A stretch of 64,000 bases of DNA from Marinobacter piscis (GCF_007671655.1 NZ_VCGX01000001.1:1149917-1213916); one strand, 5' to 3'. Numbered from the stretch's first letter, positions 1-10,500 are shown. A program made the numbers and translations. Notes: generated by a model from the sequence alone, not told the origin.

Positions 1-498
1 CGCAAGCAAGGCGCCCACCGGGTCAATAATAATGCCCTCCCAGCGCAGTATATTGGCCAGCTTGGCGCTTGGTCGCACAGAGCGCAGCAGTGGCGCAATA
101 ACGGTAGGGCCGGTCACAATGGAAATCGCGCCGAAAAGCAGAGCTACGGCCCAGGAAATGTCCAGGACCCAGCGCGCCGCCAACGTGCCGATAATACCCG
201 TAACTATAGACCCCATGGGGATAAGGTTACGGGCCATTTTGCTATGACCGCGAATGTCATCAAAGCGTAACGTCAGGCTGCCTTCAAAAAGAATAATGGC
301 AACAGCCAGAGAAACCAGCGGAAACAGCAGGTCGTCAAAAACATCATCCGGGTTGAGAAAACCCAGAACTGGCCCGACCAGAATACCGCCTGCAAGCAGA
401 AAGAGAATGGCCGGCACCCGCAAGCGCCAGGCGAGCCACTGAAAAGACAGCGAAAGAACGCCAATGCTGGCGAGAATCAGTACGGTACTGGCTGGCAT
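1..498 (-). CDS. Cation:proton antiporter, CPA1/NhaP type (partial, N-terminal part)
   Basis: The minus-strand frame opens at an ATG at 498 and runs off the window edge, giving 166 residues of a membrane protein. It has successive hydrophobic segments, a GGILVGPVLG-like stretch near residue 38, an ILFEGSLTL motif near residue 68 (compare LLFEGGLTL of NhaP-type Na+/H+ exchangers) and a GAISIVTGPTVIAPLL segment near residue 125. Family knowledge: these inner-membrane carriers exchange Na+ or K+ for protons and serve pH and salt homeostasis. It lies downstream of tcdA on the same strand with a 21-bp gap. The cation cannot be told from this fragment, and the C-terminal part, which might carry a TrkA-type regulatory domain, is outside the window. 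Confidence 0.8.
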   Translation of the reverse strand, partial: MPASTVLILASIGVLSLSFQWLAWRLRVPAILFLLAGGILVGPVLGFLNPDDVFDDLLFPLVSLAVAIILFEGSLTLRFDDIRGHSKMARNLIPMGSIVTGIIGTLAARWVLDISWAVALLFGAISIVTGPTVIAPLLRSVRPSAKLANILRWEGIIIDPVGALLA

Positions 499-519
499 AT
501 AAGTCGGACGCTCGTCGGT

Positions 520-1311
520 TTATAGGTGTGCACGTTTTGCAATGCGGTTTAGCAGCCGAGAGGCTGCGAACAGGCCGAAGCTGGCGGTAACCGGGCAGGC
601 TGCACCGAAGCCAGTGGCACAGTCAAGCCGTGCGGGACCTCCGGTTGCCGGCTTCTGCAGGCTGATTTCGCCATCGCCTGCCGGGTAGGTGAGCTGCTCT
701 GTTGAGTATACAGTCTCAATGCCGAAGCGACGCCTGGGGTTACGGGAAAAACCGTATTCCCGGCGCAGAAGGTTACGAACCTTTGCCAACAGCGGATCCT
801 GGGAAGTTTTGCTGAGATCCGTCACCTGGATTTGTGTCGGGTCTGTCTGGCCTCCGGCCCCTCCGGCACAGATAACCGGAATCTTCCGGCGTTTACAGTG
901 GGCGATCAGGGCAGCCTTGGGTTTAATGCTGTCAATGGCATCAACCACGCCGGTCATATCCGGAGTAATCAGGCCTGTAAGATTATTCAGGGTGAGAAAA
1001 CTGAAATGAACCCGGATGTCCGCGTACGGGTTGATGGCTTTCAGCCGCTCTGCCATGGCATCGGTTTTAGTGCGACCATACTGGCCCTCAAGCGCGTGCA
1101 GCTGACGGTTTGTGTTCGACACGCAGATATCGTCCATATCAATCAGTGTGATTCTGCAGACGCCACTGCGTGCCAGCGCCTCGGCGGCCCATGAGCCGAC
1201 GCCGCCCAGGCCGATAACCGCGACGTGGGCGTCGCGGAACGCATGCAGCGCTCGGCGTCCGTACAGTCTTTCAATGCCGCCGAAACGGAAGGCATAATCA
1301 TCGCCGGTCAT
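520..1311 (-). CDS. tcdA: tRNA threonylcarbamoyladenosine dehydratase TcdA
   Basis: A 263-residue E1/ThiF-like protein. The ATP-binding Rossmann motif GLGGVGSWAAEALARSG lies near residues 34-50, followed by the acidic ribose-binding stretch LIDMDDICVSNTNRQ. Family knowledge: TcdA (CsdL/YgdL) uses ATP to cyclise t6A37 in ANN-decoding tRNAs to ct6A. Length matches the usual 260-270 residues. It ends 21 bp before the antiporter gene and is followed upstream by glnK on the same strand. TsaD, which makes the t6A substrate, is encoded at the other end of this window. Confidence 0.9.
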   Translation of the reverse strand: MTGDDYAFRFGGIERLYGRRALHAFRDAHVAVIGLGGVGSWAAEALARSGVCRITLIDMDDICVSNTNRQLHALEGQYGRTKTDAMAERLKAINPYADIRVHFSFLTLNNLTGLITPDMTGVVDAIDSIKPKAALIAHCKRRKIPVICAGGAGGQTDPTQIQVTDLSKTSQDPLLAKVRNLLRREYGFSRNPRRRFGIETVYSTEQLTYPAGDGEISLQKPATGGPARLDCATGFGAACPVTASFGLFAASRLLNRIAKRAHL

Positions 1312-1323
1312 ATCCGCTCCGCG

Positions 1324-1719
<396 letters not shown>

Positions 1720-1828
1720 TCAGGGCACTAGTATGGCAGGGCTTGCGGTGTGTTACACTCCCGTAAACCGGCCATGGCACCATTCTTTTGGTCAAAACCG
1801 GACACTATTTTAAACAGTGAGGTGATGA

Positions 1829-2089
1829 GTGAAAGGCCCACAGGATATTTTCGCACAATTACAGGGGCAGTTTGGGCAATTTGTACCCGATATGGCCCGG
1901 GCTGCCCGGGATGACTTTGAAACCCAGGCCCGAGCTACAGTCATGTCAGTGCTGTCTCGCCTGGAACTGGTTACCCGTGAAGAGTTTGATGCCCAGCAAG
2001 CGGTGCTGATGAAAACCCGTGAAAAGGTGGAGGCACTGGAAAAAAGAGTGGCCGAACTGGAGCAGTCCCGGAACACAGAGCAGGGCTGA
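1829..2089 (+). CDS. ubiK: Ubiquinone biosynthesis accessory factor UbiK (BMFP/YqiC family)
   Basis: An 86-residue protein starting with GTG. The N-terminal half is an amphipathic helix (QDIFAQLQGQFGQFVPDMAR) and the C-terminal half a coiled coil rich in Glu, Leu and Lys (residues 50-80), the layout of the BMFP/UbiK family. Family knowledge: UbiK trimers bind UbiJ and help the aerobic Ubi complex. The nearby ATG at 1825 is out of frame, so GTG at 1829 is chosen. comM follows 82 bp downstream, the same order as in many Pseudomonadales. Confidence 0.85.
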   Translation: MKGPQDIFAQLQGQFGQFVPDMARAARDDFETQARATVMSVLSRLELVTREEFDAQQAVLMKTREKVEALEKRVAELEQSRNTEQG

Positions 2090-2171
2090 CCCCTTTCCCG
2101 GCAGGACGCCGGGTTTGGTCTGGCCGGTTTTCCGGCCCCTCACTGATATTCAGATACCATGGAAGGTTATT

Positions 2172-3698
2172 ATGCTTGCCGTTGTCCATTCCCGCGCCAG
2201 TATTGGCGTTTCTGCCCCTGAGGTGACTGTAGAGGTACACCTTTCCGGGGGGCTGCCGGCATTATCGATTGTGGGCCTGCCTGAAACCGGTGTACGCGAA
2301 AGCCGGGAGCGGGTCAGAAGCGCGCTGTTGAATGCCGGCTTTGAGTTTCCTGCCCGCCGCATCACCATCAATCTGGCCCCGGCCGATCTGCCCAAAGAGG
2401 GCGGCCGTTTTGATTTGCCGATTGCCCTGGGCATTCTTGCCGCATCCGGGCAGATTCCCGCGGATGATCTGGCGTCTTATGAGTTTCTCGGAGAGCTGTC
2501 ACTTGATGGCGCACTTCGCCCCCTGAAGGGCGTTTTGCCGGCCGTGCTGGCGGCACGTAAACAGGGCCGACGCTTGCTTATCCCCCTTGGTAATGCGGAA
2601 GAAGCTGCGCTGGCAAGCGATGACGATGTGCTGGCCACCGGACATATACAGGCTGTGTGCGAGCATTTGTGTGGCCGTGCGCGGCTGGTGCCTGTGGCGC
2701 GTACGCTCGCGGATGCAACAGCTGATACAGGGCAGCCGGACCTGGCGGACGTGCGTGGGCAGAGTGTGCCCCGGCGGGCGCTGGAAGTCGCTGCCGCAGG
2801 GGCCCATAACTTGTTATTTTTTGGACCTCCGGGTACCGGTAAAAGCATGTTGGCCAGCCGGCTTCCCGGAATCCTTCCGGGCCTGAGTGATGATCACGCC
2901 ATGGAGGTTGCCAGTGTGCATTCGGTGGCCGGGTTGCCGGTAGGAGAAGGCGGCTGGCGCCAGCCACCCTTCCGGTCGCCACATCACACGGCCTCGGCTG
3001 TGGCGCTGGTGGGTGGGGGTAGCAGCCCCCGGCCCGGAGAAATCTCCCTGGCTCACCGGGGGGTGCTGTTTCTGGATGAATTACCCGAATTTGAGCGCCG
3101 GGTTCTGGAAGTATTGCGTGAACCTATGGAAACGGGTGAGATTTCCATCAGCCGTGCGGCCCGGCAAGTGGTTTTTCCGGCAAGGTTTCAGGTTATCGGT
3201 GCCATGAACCCCTGCCCGTGTGGTTACAGTGGACACCCAAGTATTGAGTGCCAGTGTACACCCCAGCAGGTGATGCGCTACCGCTCGAAAATATCCGGCC
3301 CGCTTCTGGACCGGTTCGATTTGCATGTGGAAGTGCCGGTTCAAAGCGGTGATATACTGATGCAGTCTGGCGGTGACGGTGAATCCAGTGCTGTGGTGCG
3401 TGAGCGGGTGGTGCAGGCCAGGGCCCGACAGGTTGAGCGCGGAGTGGTGAACGCTACCTTGTCAGGCCGGCAATTGCAGGCGGCTTGCAGTCTTGAGCCC
3501 TCAGGTGAAAAACTGCTTTCCGGAGCCATGGAAAAACTGGGGCTTTCCGCGCGGGCACTGCATCGGATACTGCGGGTTGCGCGCACACTGGCAGATCTTG
3601 AAGGTGCCTCTGCCGTTGCCCAGCCACATCTGGTAGAAGCCCTGGGTTACCGTCAGTTCGACCGGCAGGCAGGTAAGAGTTCTGTGGTATCTGCCTGA
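2172..3698 (+). CDS. comM: YifB/ComM family Mg-chelatase-like AAA ATPase
   Basis: A 508-residue protein if started at the ATG MLAVVHSRASIGV, which matches the family N-terminus; an in-frame upstream extension to 2019 overlaps ubiK and is rejected. An N-terminal LonB-like fold (LPALSIVGLPETGVRESRER) precedes the AAA core with Walker A GPPGTGKS at about residues 218-225 and a Walker B LFLDELPEF. A cysteine-containing MNPCPCGY segment and a C-terminal Mg-chelatase domain follow. Family knowledge: ComM is a hexameric branch-migration helicase that helps integrate DNA during natural transformation. The type IV pilus motor genes pilT and pilU are also in this window. Confidence 0.93.
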   Translation: MLAVVHSRASIGVSAPEVTVEVHLSGGLPALSIVGLPETGVRESRERVRSALLNAGFEFPARRITINLAPADLPKEGGRFDLPIALGILAASGQIPADDLASYEFLGELSLDGALRPLKGVLPAVLAARKQGRRLLIPLGNAEEAALASDDDVLATGHIQAVCEHLCGRARLVPVARTLADATADTGQPDLADVRGQSVPRRALEVAAAGAHNLLFFGPPGTGKSMLASRLPGILPGLSDDHAMEVASVHSVAGLPVGEGGWRQPPFRSPHHTASAVALVGGGSSPRPGEISLAHRGVLFLDELPEFERRVLEVLREPMETGEISISRAARQVVFPARFQVIGAMNPCPCGYSGHPSIECQCTPQQVMRYRSKISGPLLDRFDLHVEVPVQSGDILMQSGGDGESSAVVRERVVQARARQVERGVVNATLSGRQLQAACSLEPSGEKLLSGAMEKLGLSARALHRILRVARTLADLEGASAVAQPHLVEALGYRQFDRQAGKSSVVSA

Positions 3699-3769
3699 TT
3701 CCTTGTACTCTGGTAAACTGAAGCCAAATCCCGTTAATCAGACCCGCAGCTTGCGGCTAAGGATGACAG

Positions 3770-4462
3770 ATGAGCGATCAGAACGAACCGCGTCGCGGTG
3801 TCCGGAGCTATGTACTGCGTCAGGGGCGAATGACTGAAGGTCAGAAGAAAGCCTACGAGCGCAATTGGCCAAAGTACGGTCTCAGCCAGGACGACGGCAT
3901 GATCGACCCAAGAGAGGTGTTTGGCCACTCTGCCATGCTTACTCTGGAAATCGGCTTCGGTATGGGCCAGTCACTGGCCGATATGGCAGAGGCCGCCCCG
4001 GAACAGGACTTTATCGGGGTGGAGGTGCATCTGCCCGGAGTCGGCGCGCTGTTGAAGGAAATTGAGGAGCGTGGGCTGGAAAACATCCGGGTTTACAATA
4101 TAGATGCCAATGAAGTGATTGATATGTGCCTGCCGGATGCGTGTCTGGACCAGGTCATGATCTTCTTTCCCGATCCCTGGCATAAAAAGAGACACCACAA
4201 GCGTCGCTTGATACAAGCGGAATTTGTTCAGCGTATCCGCCATAAACTGCGGGTAGGCGGCATACTGCACCTGGCAACCGATTGGGAAAACTACGCAGAA
4301 CACATGATGGACGTGATGAGTGAGTCGGAAGGGTTTGCCAACACCCAGGAGCCGGGTGAATATTCACCCCGTCCCGACTATCGTCCGGTGACCAAGTTTG
4401 AGCAGCGTGGTGAAAAGCTGGGCCACGGTGTGTGGGACCTGCTGTTCCACCGCACCAACTGA
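3770..4462 (+). CDS. trmB: tRNA (guanine-N7-)-methyltransferase TrmB
   Basis: A 230-residue SAM-dependent methyltransferase. The SAM motif [10 protein letters not shown] sits near residue 62, the [12 protein letters not shown] stretch near 83, and the family signature [16 protein letters not shown] near 132-147. Family knowledge: it forms m7G46 in the variable loop of tRNAs. The length fits E. coli TrmB (239). It runs toward a minus-strand hypothetical gene with only 8 bp between the stops. Confidence 0.95.
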   Translation: MSDQNEPRRGVRSYVLRQGRMTEGQKKAYERNWPKYGLSQDDGMIDPREVFGHSAMLTLEIGFGMGQSLADMAEAAPEQDFIGVEVHLPGVGALLKEIEERGLENIRVYNIDANEVIDMCLPDACLDQVMIFFPDPWHKKRHHKRRLIQAEFVQRIRHKLRVGGILHLATDWENYAEHMMDVMSESEGFANTQEPGEYSPRPDYRPVTKFEQRGEKLGHGVWDLLFHRTN

Positions 4463-4470
4463 GTGTCGGG

Positions 4471-5007
4471 TTACTGTCCCGGCGTTAACGGGTGGCGCCG
4501 GGCGGCCCGGATAATAACCAGCCCTGCAACGCCGAGGGTCAGAGCCGTAAACCGGATCAGGGAACTGAGTGTAGCCGCAAGGCTGACTGCATCTGTAGGG
4601 GCGCTCAGGTTATTCAGAAGCAGGATGTTACCGGTAAAATCCACCAGCCCGGCGGTGATGAAGAGGGTGCGAACCCAGCGCGCTGTCGTGCGCTCCCGGA
4701 TGCCGGGCCGGTCCCGCACGCAATAGCGGGTCAGCAGTATCAGGGCCAGGCTGTAAACCGGTATAAACAGAAACCCCAGCCCCAGTGACAGCTTTGCCCA
4801 CTGCAGGCCGGTACTGCCCCAGTTTTGTATAATCGCCCGGGCCAGATCGGCACTGCCAGCCAGCTGGAAACTGACCATGCCCTGAGGGGCGGAGCCGGTT
4901 TTCAGCGGCTGGTTGATCATAATCAGGGCGGCCAGAAGCACCAGGCTTACAATCAGGCAGGCCTTCAGGCTTTTGGGCAAAGCAGGCAAACCTTTCCCCG
5001 TGTCCAT
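4471..5007 (-). CDS. Hypothetical four-helix membrane protein
   Basis: I do not recognise this 178-residue protein. It has hydrophobic segments at about residues 13-33, 75-95, 113-135 and 145-165, with a soluble loop after the first that contains the SAPQGMVSFQLAGS stretch, and a basic C-terminus. That layout suggests a small inner-membrane protein of the DUF type seen beside hemW in marine gammaproteobacteria. Its start codon overlaps the hemW stop by one base (TAATG), so it is probably translated by coupling as the last gene of the cluster. Confidence 0.7.
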   Translation of the reverse strand: MDTGKGLPALPKSLKACLIVSLVLLAALIMINQPLKTGSAPQGMVSFQLAGSADLARAIIQNWGSTGLQWAKLSLGLGFLFIPVYSLALILLTRYCVRDRPGIRERTTARWVRTLFITAGLVDFTGNILLLNNLSAPTDAVSLAATLSSLIRFTALTLGVAGLVIIRAARRHPLTPGQ

Positions 5008-6155
5008 TACACAAAACGCTCCAGCAAACTGTTCAGGTACCTCTGCCCCAGGTCTGTTGCCTGCAGGCGGTGATTGACCAGTAACTGATCATTACGCAGT
5101 TGCTCAAGTTGTACCGCAATAGATGCGAGGGGTAAACCCGTACGCTCACTGAACAGAGCTTCTTCAACACCGTTGCGCAGGCGCAGGGCGTTCATCAGGA
5201 ACTCCAGAGTCAGGTCGTCTGCTTCAAGGTTGTGGCGGCCCGCAGTCCGGCTACCTATCCGGTTCAGGTAAGCTTCTGGCTGCCGCGTTTTCCAGTAACG
5301 ACGGATTGAGCCGTCGGGGAAGCTTATTTTACCGTGGCCGCCGGCGCCCAGAGCCATATAATCGCCGAATGTCCAGTAATTGAGGTTGTGCTCTGAGGCT
5401 TTGCCCGGTTTGCACCAGGCAGAAATCTCGTAGTTATCAAAGCCCTGCTGGCGCAGAAAGGTTGCTCCCTGTTGGGAGATTTCCCAGAGCCGGTCATCGT
5501 CTGGCAGGTCCGGCGGCCGGCTGTAGAACTCGGTATTGGGCTCCAGTGTCAGCTGGTACCAGGAAATGTGAGGCGGCTCATGCTCTGTGGCAGATCTGAG
5601 ATCCGCCAGGGCCTCCGCCGGCGACTGGCCTGGCAGACCGTGCATCAGGTCAAGGTTGAAGTTGTCGAAGCCTGCCTGTTTTGCGGATTCAATGGCTCTG
5701 TGCGCGGCGGTGCCATCATGAATGCGGCCAAGCGCTTTCAGGTGCGCTCTGTTAAAGCTCTGCACCCCGATGGATAAACGATTAATGCCGGCCTCGCGGA
5801 AAGCCCGGAAGCGGCCTTCTTCAAGAGTGCCCGGGTTGGCTTCCAGGGTGACTTCCGCACCGTCCCGGAACGACAACCGCTCCCGCAGACCCGTGAAAAG
5901 CTTGTGGTAAAAATCGCCGCTCATCAGCGATGGTGTGCCCCCGCCGATAAACACGGTTTCCACGGTGCGGCCGGAGGCCAGTGCAAGGTCCTGATCAAGG
6001 TCTTCAAGCAGGGCGTTCAGATACGCGGCTTCAGGTATCGTGTCACTGGCTGTATGGGAGTTGAAATCACAGTAAGGACACTTGCGCACACACCAGGGCA
6101 TGTGGATATACAGGCTCAGGGGTGGGGCGACCCGGGCAGGCACAGTGCTGGCCAC
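5007..6155 (-). CDS. hemW: Radical SAM heme chaperone HemW
   Basis: A 382-residue radical SAM enzyme with the cluster motif CVRKCPYCDF (CxxxCxxC) near residue 22, a GGGTPS SAM motif near 72 and a C-terminal HemN-like wing. Family knowledge: HemW binds heme and a 4Fe-4S cluster and delivers heme to respiratory enzymes. It is often mis-annotated as coproporphyrinogen dehydrogenase, which instead has a longer N-terminus. It lies 4 bp downstream of rdgB in the same operon and overlaps the next gene by 1 bp. Confidence 0.93.
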   Translation of the reverse strand: MASTVPARVAPPLSLYIHMPWCVRKCPYCDFNSHTASDTIPEAAYLNALLEDLDQDLALASGRTVETVFIGGGTPSLMSGDFYHKLFTGLRERLSFRDGAEVTLEANPGTLEEGRFRAFREAGINRLSIGVQSFNRAHLKALGRIHDGTAAHRAIESAKQAGFDNFNLDLMHGLPGQSPAEALADLRSATEHEPPHISWYQLTLEPNTEFYSRPPDLPDDDRLWEISQQGATFLRQQGFDNYEISAWCKPGKASEHNLNYWTFGDYMALGAGGHGKISFPDGSIRRYWKTRQPEAYLNRIGSRTAGRHNLEADDLTLEFLMNALRLRNGVEEALFSERTGLPLASIAVQLEQLRNDQLLVNHRLQATDLGQRYLNSLLERFV

Positions 6156-6159
6156 CGGA

Positions 6160-6759
6160 TCAGATCTCTGCCCGGAGCTGCTGCACCAGCAGTGCCAGGG
6201 CCCGGCCCCGGTGGCTGAGCCGGTTTTTCTCCTGGGGGCTCAGCTCGGCGGCACTGCGACCGGTTTCCGGGCAGCGGAATACCGGGTCATAGCCAAAGCC
6301 GCCCTCGCCCTGCGGTGCCTGCAGAATCGAGCCCGGCCAGACACCGTGGCAAATAATCGGTGTGGGGTCTTCAGCATGGCGAAGAAACGCCAGCACACAG
6401 TGAAATTGTGCACTGCGTTGACTCTCCGGTACATCCGCCAGAGCCAGCAGCAGGGCATCAACGTTATTCTGATCGGATGCGCCAGGCCCGGCATAGCGTG
6501 CCGAGCGCACCCCGGGCGCACCGCCCAGGGCATCCACGGCCAGACCGCTGTCGTCAGCCAGAGCGGGCAGGCCGGTTACCCGTGCCGCGTGGCGAGCTTT
6601 CAGGATAGCGTTCTCCACAAACGTGACGGCCGGTTCTTCCGCTTCACTCACCCCTAGCTCACCCTGAGCGACAGGGCTGAGGTTCAGAGGGGCGAGAAGG
6701 CGGGTGAACTCGCTGATTTTGCCTTTGTTGTTGCTGGCAATAACAAGTTGCTCAGACAT
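6160..6759 (-). CDS. rdgB: Non-canonical purine NTP pyrophosphatase RdgB
   Basis: A 199-residue Ham1/ITPase. It starts [18 protein letters not shown], with the SNNxGK substrate motif, the [11 protein letters not shown] metal-binding motif near residue 70 and a C-terminal [10 protein letters not shown]. Family knowledge: it hydrolyses dITP, XTP and ITP to monophosphates and keeps deaminated purines out of DNA. The ATG at 6759 is preferred over the 11-codon upstream extension because it matches the family N-terminus. It lies between the DUF4426 gene and hemW. Confidence 0.93.
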   Translation of the reverse strand: MSEQLVIASNNKGKISEFTRLLAPLNLSPVAQGELGVSEAEEPAVTFVENAILKARHAARVTGLPALADDSGLAVDALGGAPGVRSARYAGPGASDQNNVDALLLALADVPESQRSAQFHCVLAFLRHAEDPTPIICHGVWPGSILQAPQGEGGFGYDPVFRCPETGRSAAELSPQEKNRLSHRGRALALLVQQLRAEI

Positions 6760-6766
6760 AATCCGC

Positions 6767-7225
6767 TCAGTCGTTATAAAGGGTGTGGGCAAACCGGACC
6801 GACAGGTCCTGGCTGTGTCCTGTAGGGCGGGCGGTAACGTTGAACGTCATCAGCTCACCAGATGAATACTGGTACTGGGCGATAAAGTAAACAGAGTCAC
6901 CTTCCTGTATTCTGCGAAAAGCCAGAAAGTTTACCTGCTGAATGTCATTGGAAACCTTGCCCTCTACCTGGCCACTCACAGGTTTTATAAAGCCGTTCTC
7001 ACCTTCTTCCATAATGGAGATGTTGACAATGCCGATGCCTTTACTGCGCTGCAGGTTGTTGGCTTCCGCTATCTCAGGGGTGAGGAAAGTGCTGGGAAAC
7101 ACGCTCCAGTGTACCAGGTAGTCGCCAAAATCTTCAGAGCCTGCGTGGGCAGGAAGGCTGGCAAAAAGCGCGAACAGAGTCAGTGTCGCCATGGCGAACG
7201 TATTGCGTAACACCTTGCTTATCAT
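6767..7225 (-). CDS. DUF4426 domain periplasmic protein
   Basis: A 152-residue protein with a clear signal peptide (hydrophobic core [12 protein letters not shown], cleavage likely after AHA) and a mature DUF4426 domain opening with [20 protein letters not shown]. The family function is not known; it is conserved next to metW and rdgB in Pseudomonas-like genomes. The ATG at 7225 overlaps the metW stop by 4 bp (ATGA), which argues for this start and for translational coupling. Confidence 0.85.
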   Translation of the reverse strand: MISKVLRNTFAMATLTLFALFASLPAHAGSEDFGDYLVHWSVFPSTFLTPEIAEANNLQRSKGIGIVNISIMEEGENGFIKPVSGQVEGKVSNDIQQVNFLAFRRIQEGDSVYFIAQYQYSSGELMTFNVTARPTGHSQDLSVRFAHTLYND

Positions 7226-7827
7226 GATGCTTTCTCCTGAGTAATACGATAAACGGCAATCTCGCCCAGCAGGTTGGGCCATAAGCGAGCCAGCCAGCTG
7301 TCCTGGTGCTGACCATCCACAACACGCCGGCTTTTGATGCGAATGCCTTTCTGGCGGCAGAGTGCCTCAAAATCGTGGAAGGTGCACAGGCGTATGTTTG
7401 GTGTGTTGTACCATTTGTACGGCAGCGCTTCAGACTCCGGCATACGGCCGCTCAGGGCCAGTCCCCAGCGCAGTCGCCAGTGGGCAAAGTTGGGGAAGGT
7501 CACAATGCCTTCGTTGCCCAGGCGCAGCATTTCATCCAGCACCTGGTCCGGGCGCCGCACGGCCTGTAATGCCTGGGTCATCAGGACGATGTCGAAACTG
7601 TTGTCTTCAAAGTTTTCCAGGCCCTGCGTATCCAGGTTCTGCTCAATAACAGACACCCCACGGCCCATACAGGTGGTTATATGCTCCGGGTTGATTTCCA
7701 GGCCAAAGCCTGTGGCATTGCGTTCCCGCTGCAGAAAATCCAGCAAGGTGCCATCGCCGCAACCCAGGTCCAGTACGTGGTGTCCTGGCTCTACCCATTG
7801 CTGAATGATTTGAAGATCGGCTCTCAT
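7222..7827 (-). CDS. metW: Methionine biosynthesis protein MetW
   Basis: A 201-residue protein with a methyltransferase-like fold: [16 protein letters not shown] near residue 20, an ILVTQ-like LMTQALQAV near 82 and [20 protein letters not shown] near 112, which is characteristic of MetW. Family knowledge: MetW partners MetX and is needed for full homoserine acyltransferase activity in several proteobacteria. It overlaps metX by 4 bp upstream and the DUF4426 gene by 4 bp downstream. Confidence 0.93.
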   Translation of the reverse strand: MRADLQIIQQWVEPGHHVLDLGCGDGTLLDFLQRERNATGFGLEINPEHITTCMGRGVSVIEQNLDTQGLENFEDNSFDIVLMTQALQAVRRPDQVLDEMLRLGNEGIVTFPNFAHWRLRWGLALSGRMPESEALPYKWYNTPNIRLCTFHDFEALCRQKGIRIKSRRVVDGQHQDSWLARLWPNLLGEIAVYRITQEKAS

Positions 7828-8972
7828 GCTCCTACCTCCCTGGCGACACGGTCCATGTACGCGGAAAAAATCGCGTTATAGCGTGGTGTGGGAATCAGGA
7901 AGGCGTCGTGTCCCCAGGGGGCGTCGATTTCCGCGTAGCTGACTTTGCGTCTGGCAGCAATCATGGCGTTGACCATTTCTTCAGAGCGGGCCGGCGTAAA
8001 CCGCCAGTCGGTACTGAATGATAGCACCAGGTACTCGCAAGTGGCTTGAGCCAGTGCTTTCGACAGATCGCCGTTGAATTCATAAGCCGGGTCAAAGTAG
8101 TCCAGTGCCCGTGTCATCAGCAGGTAAGTGTTGGCATCGAACGTCTCGGAAAAGCGCTCGCCCTGGTAGCGCAGGTAGCTTTCTACCTGAAACTCGACGC
8201 CGTAACCAAACTTGTACGCCTGATCGCGGAGCTCACGGCCGAATTTTTCGCCCATGGCGGCGTCGGAAAGATAGGTAATATGGCCGACCATCCGGGCCAG
8301 CATCAGGCCACGGCGCGGCACAGTGTCATGATCGTCGTAACGGCCGCCATGAAACTCCCGGTCGGAGATGATGGCCTGCCGGGCGACTTCGTTAAACGCA
8401 ATGTTCTGAGCCGTCAGGCGCGGGCTGGACGCTATGGCCACCGCATGCCGCAGGCGATCCGGGTAGTCCAGACTCCACTGCAGCGCCTGCATGCCGCCAA
8501 GAGAGCCACCCACAACGGCTGCCCAGCAGTCTATTCCCAGGCGGTCGGCCAGCAGGGCCTGACTTTTCACCCAGTCCCCCACGGTAACCACCGGGAAGTC
8601 AGGGCCATAATGCTTGCCTGTTTCCGGGTTGATCGAGTTGGGGCCGGTGCTGCCGTGACAGCCTCCCAGGTTGTTTGGGCAGACCACAAAAAACCGGTTG
8701 GTGTCGACAGGCTTACCCGGGCCGATACAGGCATCCCACCAGCCGGGCTTACGCTCGTCCATGGAGTGGTAGCCGGCCGCATGGTGATGACCACTCAGCG
8801 CGTGGCAGATCAGCACGGCGTTGCTACGGTCGGCATTGAGCTCGCCATAGGTTTCCACCACAAGATCGTGGCGTTCCAGTGACTGGCCGCAGGCGAGCTT
8901 CAGGGGTGTTTCAAAGCGGTATGTCTGCGGGGTAACGATCCCGACAGAGTCCGCAGGCAGGGAATCGGGCAT
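7824..8972 (-). CDS. metX: Homoserine O-acyltransferase MetX (succinyl- or acetyl-specific)
   Basis: A 382-residue alpha/beta-hydrolase with the nucleophile elbow GGSLGGMQ (Ser157), an acidic residue in STDWRF and a catalytic His in the C-terminal GHDAFL, plus the family block [14 protein letters not shown] near residues 98-111. Family knowledge: it acylates homoserine for methionine synthesis by sulfhydrylation. Gammaproteobacterial MetX enzymes paired with MetW are often succinyl-specific, so the acyl donor is left open. The start MPDSLPAD is chosen over a 39-codon extension that overlaps the YggT gene. Confidence 0.92.
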   Translation of the reverse strand: MPDSLPADSVGIVTPQTYRFETPLKLACGQSLERHDLVVETYGELNADRSNAVLICHALSGHHHAAGYHSMDERKPGWWDACIGPGKPVDTNRFFVVCPNNLGGCHGSTGPNSINPETGKHYGPDFPVVTVGDWVKSQALLADRLGIDCWAAVVGGSLGGMQALQWSLDYPDRLRHAVAIASSPRLTAQNIAFNEVARQAIISDREFHGGRYDDHDTVPRRGLMLARMVGHITYLSDAAMGEKFGRELRDQAYKFGYGVEFQVESYLRYQGERFSETFDANTYLLMTRALDYFDPAYEFNGDLSKALAQATCEYLVLSFSTDWRFTPARSEEMVNAMIAARRKVSYAEIDAPWGHDAFLIPTPRYNAIFSAYMDRVAREVGA

Positions 8973-9051
8973 TGGCGCGACAGGTTCCTGGTTAGGTCTG
9001 TGAGTGACAACGTTGCTGGGCCGGGCAGAAAGCCCATAGGATCTCAGCAGT

Positions 9052-9636
9052 CTACATTCCCAGCCCAATGGCGCCAAGGCCGGCTGCAACCTTCATATGA
9101 TCAATCACAACGGCAATCACGTTGAGAATGAGGAAGACAATAATGGGCGACAGGTCCAGCCCGCCCATGGAGGGCATCAGATTACGCACCGGGCGCATGA
9201 CAGGCTCGGTGAGCTGCGCAACCAGCTGAATGGCCGGGTGTCCGCTGCCGGGGGCTATCCAGCTGACAACCACCACTGCGATTACCGACCAGAAGTAGAT
9301 TTTTACAATCAGGTCCAGAACATTCAGAACTGCCCAGACCACCAGGGTCAGAGGGTTGAAGGAGGGAATACCACCGCTCAGGGCAATAAGAATCAGGAAG
9401 AACGCAAGGGCCTGAATAATAACGGCCAGTACCAGAGAGGCTCCGTCGAATCCGCCCCAGCCAGGGATAAACCGGCGCAGAGGTCTGAGCAGTGGATTGG
9501 TCGCCTTTACCGCAAACTGGGAAATCGGATTATAAAAATCGGCTCTGGCCAGCTGCAGCAAAAAGCGCAGCAGTATAATGGTCATGTAAAACGTGGATGC
9601 GATCAGCAGGATCGTAATCAGGATGTCTGCCAGCAT
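9052..9636 (-). CDS. YggT family integral membrane protein
   Basis: A 194-residue protein built of two YggT repeats. Each repeat has two hydrophobic segments flanking a short loop with a conserved pattern ([20 protein letters not shown] near residue 35, and a second loop, [17 protein letters not shown], near 144). Family knowledge: YggT proteins sit in the inner membrane and are linked to osmotic or K+ stress in E. coli, with distant relatives in cell division and chloroplasts. It lies between proC and metX on one strand, a widely conserved placement. Confidence 0.88.
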   Translation of the reverse strand: MLADILITILLIASTFYMTIILLRFLLQLARADFYNPISQFAVKATNPLLRPLRRFIPGWGGFDGASLVLAVIIQALAFFLILIALSGGIPSFNPLTLVVWAVLNVLDLIVKIYFWSVIAVVVVSWIAPGSGHPAIQLVAQLTEPVMRPVRNLMPSMGGLDLSPIIVFLILNVIAVVIDHMKVAAGLGAIGLGM

Positions 9637-9666
9637 GTAGCTGTTTCTCCGTTGTTTGTGAGGGGT

Positions 9667-10500
9667 TTACTCTTTGCCTGCCAGTTCTTTGGCCATTTCT
9701 TCTGAACGTGTATAAGCCGCGCTATAGGCTTTTTGCACCAGATCGCGCAGACCACCGTCTTCAAAGGTATTGATCGCCTGCTCGGTTGTGCCGCCGGGGG
9801 ACATCACGTTCTTTTTCAGCTGCGCCGGGTCGTGATCGCTCCTGGCCGCCATTTCCGCCGCACCGGCCATGGTCTGGATAGCCAGTTCACGGGCGGTTTC
9901 CGGATTAAGGCCTGCATCGGCTGCAGCTGCCTCAAGGGATTCCAGCATCAGGAAAAAATAGGCCGGGCCACTGCCGGAAAGGGCAGTAACGCCATGCAGC
10001 AGGGATTCATCATCCACCCATACAGCCGCGCCTATGCCTTCGAAAACCGATTGAATCATGGTCTTCTGGGCACCGGAGACACTGTCGCTGGCAAAAAGAC
10101 CGGCGGCGCCTTTGCCCACCAGAGACGGCGTGTTGGGCATTACCCGCACAATGGGTAAATCACCACCCAGCCATTCATTAATGGTGTCAGCCCCCAGGCC
10201 GGCAGCGATAGAGACCACCAGAGGGCGGGTGTTCTGGGCAATGGGGGCTATGTCACGGCACACATCCGCCATGATCTGGGGTTTCACCGCCAGCACAATC
10301 ACATCGGCCTGTTGAGCACAGTAGCGGTTATCGGTGGTAACGCTTATGCCAAAACGCTTACGAATGGATTGCAGGTGGGCATCGTTGGGCGCACTGGCCC
10401 ATATCCGGCTGGCCTGAAAGCCACTGTCCAGCATGCCACCAATGATGGCGCTGGCCATGTTACCGGCGCCGATAAACGAAATGGTCGGTGATTTACTCAA
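9667..10500 (-). CDS. proC: Pyrroline-5-carboxylate reductase
   Basis: A 277-residue P5C reductase. The NAD(P)-binding motif FIGAGNMASAIIGG is at residues 9-22 and the family block GVTALSGSGPAYFFLMLE near 165, followed by SPGGTTEQAI near 230. Family knowledge: it makes proline from pyrroline-5-carboxylate, using NADPH, in the cytoplasm. Proline is also an osmolyte. The gene is 62 bp downstream of yggS. Confidence 0.95.
   Translation of the reverse strand: MSKSPTISFIGAGNMASAIIGGMLDSGFQASRIWASAPNDAHLQSIRKRFGISVTTDNRYCAQQADVIVLAVKPQIMADVCRDIAPIAQNTRPLVVSIAAGLGADTINEWLGGDLPIVRVMPNTPSLVGKGAAGLFASDSVSGAQKTMIQSVFEGIGAAVWVDDESLLHGVTALSGSGPAYFFLMLESLEAAAADAGLNPETARELAIQTMAGAAEMAARSDHDPAQLKKNVMSPGGTTEQAINTFEDGGLRDLVQKAYSAAYTRSEEMAKELAGKE

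Noticed and set aside
2019..2171. N-terminal extension of comM
   Set aside because: Overlaps ubiK and precedes the conserved MLAVVHSRA start.
8046..8882. 278-codon plus-strand frame
   Set aside because: Antisense to metX, which keeps its full catalytic set.
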